DNA of 10,326 nt. It comes from CAZMVU01 sp964569295 (GTDB taxonomy: Bacteria > Hydrogenedentota > Hydrogenedentia > Hydrogenedentales > JAGMZX01). The notes below the pieces were generated by a model. It ran no database searches, was not told the DNA's origin, and worked only from the letters and a program-made list of their open reading frames with translations. The position numbers were made by a program, and so were the translations under genes. Numbering within the stretch: position 1 is the stretch's first letter; each line of letters begins with the position of its first letter. Below, piece by piece: positions 6,528-10,326 of the stretch. Where the stretch lies: positions 1 to 10,326 of the forward strand of contig CAZMVU010000180.1 of assembly GCA_964569295.1 (NCBI GenBank), in the 5' to 3' direction.

Positions 6528-6556
6528 ATTGTACGGCCATTCGGGGGCCGTGGCAA
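6528..6556 (-). promoter_or_regulatory. Sigma-70-type promoter of the nucleotidase gene
   Basis: On the minus strand TTGCCA (6551-6556) and TACAAT (6528-6533) each match five of six consensus bases and are separated by exactly 17 nt. Transcription should begin near 6521, giving a leader of about 60 nt to the ATG at 6462. Confidence 0.65.
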
Positions 6557-6616
6557 GGGGCCAATCGCGTTGTTCCCAGCTTGGACCATGGGGACGAAAA
6601 AAAGTTGCGTTTGTGC

Positions 6617-6646
6617 TTGACGTGGCCCCCGGGAATTTGGCATACT
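6617..6646 (+). promoter_or_regulatory. Candidate upstream promoter P1 of the str operon
   Basis: TTGACG (6617-6622) is separated by 18 nt from CATACT (6641-6646). TGG just before the -10 supplies an extended -10 (TGN). A seven-base A-tract (6597-6603) falls where an UP element would sit. The transcript would start near 6653, about 290 nt before rpsL. Confidence 0.45.
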
Positions 6647-6722
6647 TTCATTTCCTTGCATTGGCGTCGTGTGTGACCACGCTGTGCCGGTGCAGCGCTT
6701 CATGCGCATTTCATACGTTCTC

Positions 6723-6751
6723 TTGACAAAGCATCCCCCGTATGTTATGGT
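6723..6751 (+). promoter_or_regulatory. Main candidate promoter P2 of the str operon
   Basis: A perfect TTGACA (6723-6728) is followed after 17 nt by TATGGT (6746-6751). TGT at 6743-6745 provides an extended -10. The predicted start near 6758 gives an rpsL leader of about 185 nt, which contains the stem-loops annotated at 6772-6912. This is the best promoter match on the plus strand of the window. Confidence 0.65.
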
Positions 6752-6771
6752 TGCGGGCCGTTGTCTTGGCG

Positions 6772-6912
6772 ATGCCCCGCAAGTGTTAGGGGGTGCATTC
6801 TGTGTCTCCGGCCAGGGTAGGCCGCAGGGCTGTTGCTTGAGGTCTGACCCCAGGCGAGACACGGCCGGGAAGTAACGCGATTGTTTCAAGGTTCGCCCCG
6901 TGCGTTGGGGCG
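6772..6912 (+). promoter_or_regulatory. Structured 5' leader of the str operon with a three-way junction
   Basis: Three structural units precede rpsL. Unit I pairs ATGC (6772-6775) and CCC (6776-6778) with GGG (6791-6793) and GCAT (6795-6798), leaving U6794 bulged. Unit II (6800-6864) folds as a three-way junction. Its closing stem is 6800-6808 with 6856-6864 (nine pairs, one G-U). The first arm is CGGCC (6809-6813) with GGCCG (6820-6824). The second arm is 6835-6843 with 6847-6855, containing one A-C mismatch. Both arms abut the closing stem without unpaired bases, and a 10-nt linker (6825-6834) separates them. Unit III is CGCCCC (6894-6899) with GGGGCG (6907-6912), 30 nt before the start codon. 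No U-tract follows, so any control would act through translation or protein binding rather than a classical terminator. Confidence 0.5.
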
Positions 6913-6942
6913 GTCGAAGACGTGAATTAAGGGAGAGTTGAC

Positions 6943-7365
6943 GTGCCCACGATTAACCAGCTCGTCAGGAACTGCCGCAAGAGCCGGCATGCGAAGACGA
7001 AGTCGCCGGCGCTGAAGGGGTCCCCGCAGGCCTCCGGCACCTGCACGCGCGTGTTCACCATGACGCCGAAGAAGCCGAACTCGGCCCTTCGCAAGGTGGC
7101 GCGTGTACGCCTGAAGAACGGCAGCGAAGTGACCTCCTATATTCCCGGCATCGGCCACAATTTGCAAGAACACTCCCAGGTAATGATCCGCGGCGGCCGC
7201 GTGAAAGATCTTCCGGGCGTGCGCTACCACCTCGTGCGTGGCAAGCTCGACGCCCAGGGCGACATGGGCGGCCAGGCGACCCTGCGCGATGATGGCGGCA
7301 AGAAATTGCACGACGGCCGCTGGAACAGCCGCAGTAAATATGGCGTGAAACGGCCCAAGGTCTGA
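6943..7365 (+). CDS. rpsL: Small ribosomal subunit protein uS12 with a C-terminal insertion
   Basis: This 140-residue S12 (E. coli 124) belongs to the decoding centre of the 30S subunit. The N-terminus MPTINQLVR and the GTG start are supported by GGGAGAG five nt upstream. The streptomycin/fidelity loop TPKKPNSALRK (41-51) is intact, with Lys43 in the wild-type state. GGRVKDLPGVRYH (84-96) retains Asp89, the residue methylthiolated by RimO in E. coli. Numbering matches E. coli up to about residue 103. Some 16 extra residues then appear before the conserved RSKYGVKRPK tail (130-139). The insertion is Gly/Asp/Lys-rich and contains ATLRDDGGKKLHDGRW. The N-terminal segment reads SPQASGTC where most bacteria have CPQKRGVC. 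rpsL is the first gene of the str operon, 29 nt ahead of rpsG. Confidence 0.97.
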   Translation: MPTINQLVRNCRKSRHAKTKSPALKGSPQASGTCTRVFTMTPKKPNSALRKVARVRLKNGSEVTSYIPGIGHNLQEHSQVMIRGGRVKDLPGVRYHLVRGKLDAQGDMGGQATLRDDGGKKLHDGRWNSRSKYGVKRPKV

Positions 7366-7394
7366 GGCCGGCAGGGCGTTAAGGAAGCGAAAAC

Positions 7395-7868
7395 ATGGCA
7401 CGGCGACGCGATAGCGGCAGACGGCAGCCCATGCCGGACGCGAAATACGGCAGCACAATGCTGATGAAATTCATCAATACCGTGATGAAGAGCGGCAAGA
7501 AGAGCGTGGCGGAGTCCATTGTCTATGGTGCGCTGGACATCGTCAACTCGAAGATTCCCAACGAGGATCCGATGACGATCTTTAACCGGGCCATCGACAA
7601 TGCCAAGCCCATGGTGCATGTGAAGGCGCGCCGCGTGGGCGGCGCCACCTACCAGGTGCCCGTCGAGATTCCAGCCGACACGCGCACATCGATCGCGTTC
7701 CGCTGGGTCATCGAATTCTCCCGCAAGCGCGGCGAAAAGACCATGCGCGAGCGGCTCGCCGCCGAACTCATCGACTGTCTCAACAACACCGGCGCCACCG
7801 TAAAGCGTAAAGAAGACACACACCGGATGGCCGAAGCCAACAAGGCGTTCGCCCATTTCCGGTATTAG
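7395..7868 (+). CDS. rpsG: Small ribosomal subunit protein uS7
   Basis: This is a 157-residue S7 of normal bacterial length. It nucleates assembly of the 16S rRNA 3' major domain (30S head) and lines the E site. Characteristic segments are the basic MARRR start, the DAKYGSTMLMKFINTVMKSG helix, VKARRVGGATYQVPVEI (about 75-91), RWVIEFSRKRGEKTM, and TVKRKEDTHRMAEANKAFAHFR at the C-terminus. AAGGAAG lies 7 nt before the ATG. In E. coli, S7 represses its operon by binding the rpsL-rpsG intercistronic RNA. Here that gap is only 29 nt, too short for such a site. Any S7 autoregulation would have to use the long leader before rpsL or the 197-nt spacer after rpsG. Confidence 0.97.
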   Translation: MARRRDSGRRQPMPDAKYGSTMLMKFINTVMKSGKKSVAESIVYGALDIVNSKIPNEDPMTIFNRAIDNAKPMVHVKARRVGGATYQVPVEIPADTRTSIAFRWVIEFSRKRGEKTMRERLAAELIDCLNNTGATVKRKEDTHRMAEANKAFAHFRY

Positions 7869-8065
7869 CCGGCCGCACTGAACGGCCACACTGAACCACG
7901 GCACCACGGCCGCCCCGCATGGGGCCCAGGCCGCAACCAACATAACTCGAAGCGATATCGAGGAAGACTTTTCCCTTCCTGCGGGCGGTACCGCGGGCGC
8001 AACTGGAACGAGCAGGCGCCCGGCTCCGGCCGGCCGTACGGCAGGAAAGATAGCAAGAGGTAGCA
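7869..8065 (+). promoter_or_regulatory. Palindrome-rich rpsG-fusA intercistronic spacer
   Basis: No gene is seen in this 197-nt spacer. It holds a chain of potential stems. GGCCG (7871-7875) pairs with CGGCC (7883-7887). GCCCC (7912-7916) pairs with GGGGC (7921-7925). AGGAAG (7961-7966) pairs with CTTCCT (7975-7980). CGGGCGC (7994-8000) pairs with GCGCCCG (8016-8022). Perfect palindromes are CGATATCG (7953-7960), GCGGTACCGC (7985-7994) and GCCGTACGGC (8033-8042). CACTGAAC is directly repeated (7876-7883 and 7889-7896). The fusA Shine-Dalgarno AAGAGG is at 8055-8060. No convincing promoter was found. Translational control of fusA is the simplest role. Confidence 0.45.
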
Positions 8066-10162
8066 ATGTCCCGAAAGCATCGCCTGAACAGTGTGCGCAA
8101 CATCGGCATCATGGCGCATATCGACGCGGGTAAGACGACCGTCACGGAGCGTATTCTCTATTATTCCGGCCGGTTGCACCGTGTTGGCGAAGTACACGAT
8201 GGCGCCGCCACCATGGACTACATGGCGCAAGAGCGTGAACGGGGCATTACCATTACCTCCGCCGCTACCGCGTGCGATTGGAAGGGGCACCGGATCAACA
8301 TCATCGATACGCCCGGGCACGTCGATTTTACCGCCGAGGTCGAGCGTAGCCTGCGCGTGCTTGACGGCGCCGTCGCCGTTTTCTGCGGTGTGGCCGGTGT
8401 CCAGCCCCAATCCGAGACCGTCTGGCGGCAGGCCGACCGGTACAATGTACCGCGCATCGCCTTCGTAAACAAGATGGACCGGGTGGGCGCGGACTTCTGG
8501 AATGCCGTCAAGACCATGCACACCCGCCTCGGCGCCAACGCGGTCCCCGTCCAGATACCCGTCGGCAGCGAAGACAACTTCCGTGCGGTCATCGACCTCG
8601 CCACATTGCGGTACATCACCTGGGAGGGCGACGGCGTCGGCGTAAAGCAAATTGTTGGCGATATCCCCCCGGACCTTCAGGAGGAGGCCGCGCTTCGCCG
8701 CACGGAACTCATCGAAAAGCTCGCCGAGGTCGACGACCACATCATGCTGAATTACCTCGAGGAAAAGCCCATCGAGGAAGAAGAACTCAAGCAGGCCATT
8801 CGCAAAGCCACCCTCGCTGTCGAACTTATTCCCGTCTTCGTCGGCACAGCACTCAAGAATAAGGGCGTGCGGCTGGTCCTCGACGGCGTATTGGATTACC
8901 TGCCCTCACCCATCGACATGGGCGACACCAGGGGCCATGAACCGCACAAGCAAGACCACGAGAGAATCCGCCACGTAAGCGACGAAGACCCGTTTTGCGC
9001 GCTGGCGTTCAAGGTCGTTACCGATCCCCATGTCGGCAAGCTCACCTTCGTGCGCGTCTACTCCGGCACGCTCTACAAGGGCGACCAGGTGCTCAATGCG
9101 CGTACCGGCCGCAAGGAGCGCCTCGGCCGCCTCCTCGAGATGCACGCCGACGAGCGCACCGACCTCAAAGAAATCCGCACGGGCGCTATCGCCGCGGTCA
9201 TTGGCTGCAAGAACACAAGCACCGGCGACACCCTGTGCGACAGCAAGCACCCCATCTCGTTGCTGCCGGCCGACTTCCCCGAGCCGGTGGTCTACATCGC
9301 CATCGAGCCGAAGACCAAGGCCGACCAGGACAAGATGTCCGAAGCGCTCAACAAGCTTACCGAAGAAGACCCCACCTTCCGCGTGCGCAGCGATGACGAA
9401 ACGGGGCAGACCATCATCTCCGGCATGGGCGAGTTGCATCTCGAAATTATCGTGGACCGTCTGCAGCGCGAGTTCAACGTGCACGCAAACGTCGGCCGGC
9501 CCATGGTCTCCTACCGGGAATCCATTCGCGGCGAGGCCGAGGCCGAGGGCAACTTCGTACGCCAGTCAGGCGGCCGCGGCCAGTTTGGCAAGGTCAAGAT
9601 TCGCGTCGAGCCGGGCGAACCGAACAGCCAATTCACGTTCGTAGACAAGATTGTCGGCGGTACGATCCCCAAGGAATTCATTCCCGCCGTCGAAAAGGGC
9701 GCGCGCGAAGCGCTCGAGACCGGGATTCTCTCCGGATACCCGACCATCGATGTGAAGGTCACGCTGTTTGACGGCGATTATCACGAGGTCGATTCCTCGG
9801 AGATGGCCTTCCAGATTGCCGCTTCGATGGCCCTCAAGGAGGCCGTGCCCAAGGCGAACCCCGTCCTGCTCGAGCCCGTCATGAAGGTCGAAGTCGTATG
9901 CCCGGAAGAGTTTACCGGCGAGATTATGAACGATTTCAGCGGGCGGCGCGGCCGCTTGGAAGGCATCACCGGCGACGGCATGATCAAGGAGATCACCGGC
10001 ATCGTACCCTTGGCCGAAATGTTCGGCTATGCCAACGACATTCGTTCGCGCACCCAGGGCCGGGCCACCTACAGCATGGAATTCGCGAAGTACGAGCCCG
10101 TGCCCGCCTCGATCGCCAACGACATTATGGAAAAAGCGGGCAGCACGTACCGCTTTCACTAG
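8066..10162 (+). CDS. fusA: Translation elongation factor G
   Basis: This full-length 698-residue GTPase drives ribosomal translocation and, with RRF, recycling. G-domain motifs are AHIDAGKTT (17-25), the switch I block RERGITI (57-63), DTPGH (81-85) and NKMD (135-138). Domain II contains VTDPHVGKLTFVRVYSG, and domain III GMGELHLEII. Domain IV has GGRGQFGKVKI, with the tip-region YHEVDSSEMAF. Domain V has the FGYANDIRSRTQGRATYSM signature. These are the features of the housekeeping EF-G (type I), with no truncation or odd residue at the motifs. The ATG at 8066 has AAGAGG five nt upstream. The gene follows rpsG after a 197-nt structured spacer and precedes tuf by 110 nt, as in the classical str operon. 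Confidence 0.98.
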   Translation: MSRKHRLNSVRNIGIMAHIDAGKTTVTERILYYSGRLHRVGEVHDGAATMDYMAQERERGITITSAATACDWKGHRINIIDTPGHVDFTAEVERSLRVLDGAVAVFCGVAGVQPQSETVWRQADRYNVPRIAFVNKMDRVGADFWNAVKTMHTRLGANAVPVQIPVGSEDNFRAVIDLATLRYITWEGDGVGVKQIVGDIPPDLQEEAALRRTELIEKLAEVDDHIMLNYLEEKPIEEEELKQAIRKATLAVELIPVFVGTALKNKGVRLVLDGVLDYLPSPIDMGDTRGHEPHKQDHERIRHVSDEDPFCALAFKVVTDPHVGKLTFVRVYSGTLYKGDQVLNARTGRKERLGRLLEMHADERTDLKEIRTGAIAAVIGCKNTSTGDTLCDSKHPISLLPADFPEPVVYIAIEPKTKADQDKMSEALNKLTEEDPTFRVRSDDETGQTIISGMGELHLEIIVDRLQREFNVHANVGRPMVSYRESIRGEAEAEGNFVRQSGGRGQFGKVKIRVEPGEPNSQFTFVDKIVGGTIPKEFIPAVEKGAREALETGILSGYPTIDVKVTLFDGDYHEVDSSEMAFQIAASMALKEAVPKANPVLLEPVMKVEVVCPEEFTGEIMNDFSGRRGRLEGITGDGMIKEITGIVPLAEMFGYANDIRSRTQGRATYSMEFAKYEPVPASIANDIMEKAGSTYRFH

Positions 10163-10170
10163 CGAGAAAA

Positions 10171-10190
10171 GGAAGCACACCGTTGCTTCC
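10171..10190 (+). promoter_or_regulatory. fusA-tuf intercistronic hairpin
   Basis: GGAAGCA (10171-10177) and TGCTTCC (10184-10190) form a perfect 7-bp stem with a 6-nt loop, eight nt after the fusA stop. It is not followed by a T-tract, so read-through into tuf is expected. It may protect the 3' end of a processed fusA message or moderate tuf expression. A second weaker stem, GCGGC/GCCGC (10221-10225 and 10236-10240), lies downstream. Confidence 0.4.
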
Positions 10191-10272
10191 GTGAACGATT
10201 GGACAGGAAACATTGCGCATGCGGCCGAAAGAGGCGCCGCCCGAGTAAACGCAGTGGAGGAAACGCACCGTC

Positions 10273-10326
10273 ATGGCCAAGCAAAAGTTTGAACGCAACA
10301 AGCCGCATGTGAACATCGGCACGATT
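10273..10326 (+). CDS. tuf: Translation elongation factor Tu (5' end only)
   Basis: Eighteen codons are visible before the window ends. They read MAKQKFERNKPHVNIGTI, the standard EF-Tu N-terminus leading into the G1 loop (GTIGHVDHGKT in the family). EF-Tu delivers aminoacyl-tRNA to the ribosome. The start follows GGAGG at 10256-10260 with a rather long 12-nt spacing. It is the fourth gene of the str operon, 110 nt after fusA. The rest of the protein lies outside the window. Confidence 0.95.
   Translation, partial: MAKQKFERNKPHVNIGTI

Noticed and set aside
6463..6651. Upstream extension of the nucleotidase by 63 residues
   Set aside because: It would bury the signal peptide and runs through the predicted promoter and start-site hairpin.
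6638..6660. TTGGC...TTGC spacing resembling a sigma-54 promoter
   Set aside because: The distance between the GG and GC elements is 17 nt rather than the fixed 10 nt, and an extended -10 sigma-70 reading fits better.
7057..7080. Possible streptomycin-resistance change in S12
   Set aside because: Lys43 and the VKDLPG segment are both wild type, so no known resistance substitution is present.

Overview
The window comes from a bacterial chromosome of high G+C content. It has no phage, plasmid or CRISPR content. The right third is a canonical str operon (rpsL-rpsG-fusA-tuf). The left half is a three-gene L-arabinose-type sugar cluster. The G+C-rich coding style, the palindromic intergenic repeat at the left edge, the degenerate ACCAAGGCACAGAGG-type repeats and the secreted nucleotidase would suit an uncultivated lineage of the PVC/Hydrogenedentota kind. 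That placement is an impression, not a demonstrated one.

Layout. Positions 1-144 are non-coding and hold a nested inverted repeat. Positions 145-4079 (minus strand, transcribed right to left) form an apparent operon: ribulokinase araB, L-ribulose-5-phosphate 4-epimerase-like araD, then a GHMP-family sugar 1-kinase that closely resembles the kinase domain of plant L-arabinokinase. Positions 4080-4601 are non-coding. They hold a candidate ara promoter overlapped by a palindrome, a G10 tract, degenerate repeats and a 39% G+C island. Positions 4602-4883 (+) encode a small lipoprotein-like protein of unknown function. Positions 4990-6462 (-) encode a secreted 5'-nucleotidase/metallophosphatase convergent with it. 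Positions 6463-6942 are a divergent control region with one promoter to the left and two candidate promoters to the right. They also contain a long structured leader for the str operon, including a compact three-way junction at 6800-6864. Positions 6943-10326 carry rpsL (S12 with a C-terminal insertion), rpsG, fusA and the first 18 codons of tuf.

How the genes fit together. AraB and AraD are the last two steps of the isomerase route that takes L-arabinose to D-xylulose 5-phosphate. The isomerase AraA is absent from the window. The third gene predicts direct phosphorylation of the sugar at C1, a reaction known mainly from plant UDP-arabinose salvage. The AraD copy also lacks two residues that are catalytic in the E. 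coli enzyme. The cluster may therefore be a variant arabinose pathway rather than a plain araBAD operon.

The strongest candidates for something undescribed are this AraB/AraD/arabinokinase combination, the three-way-junction leader upstream of rpsL, and the S12 insertion.
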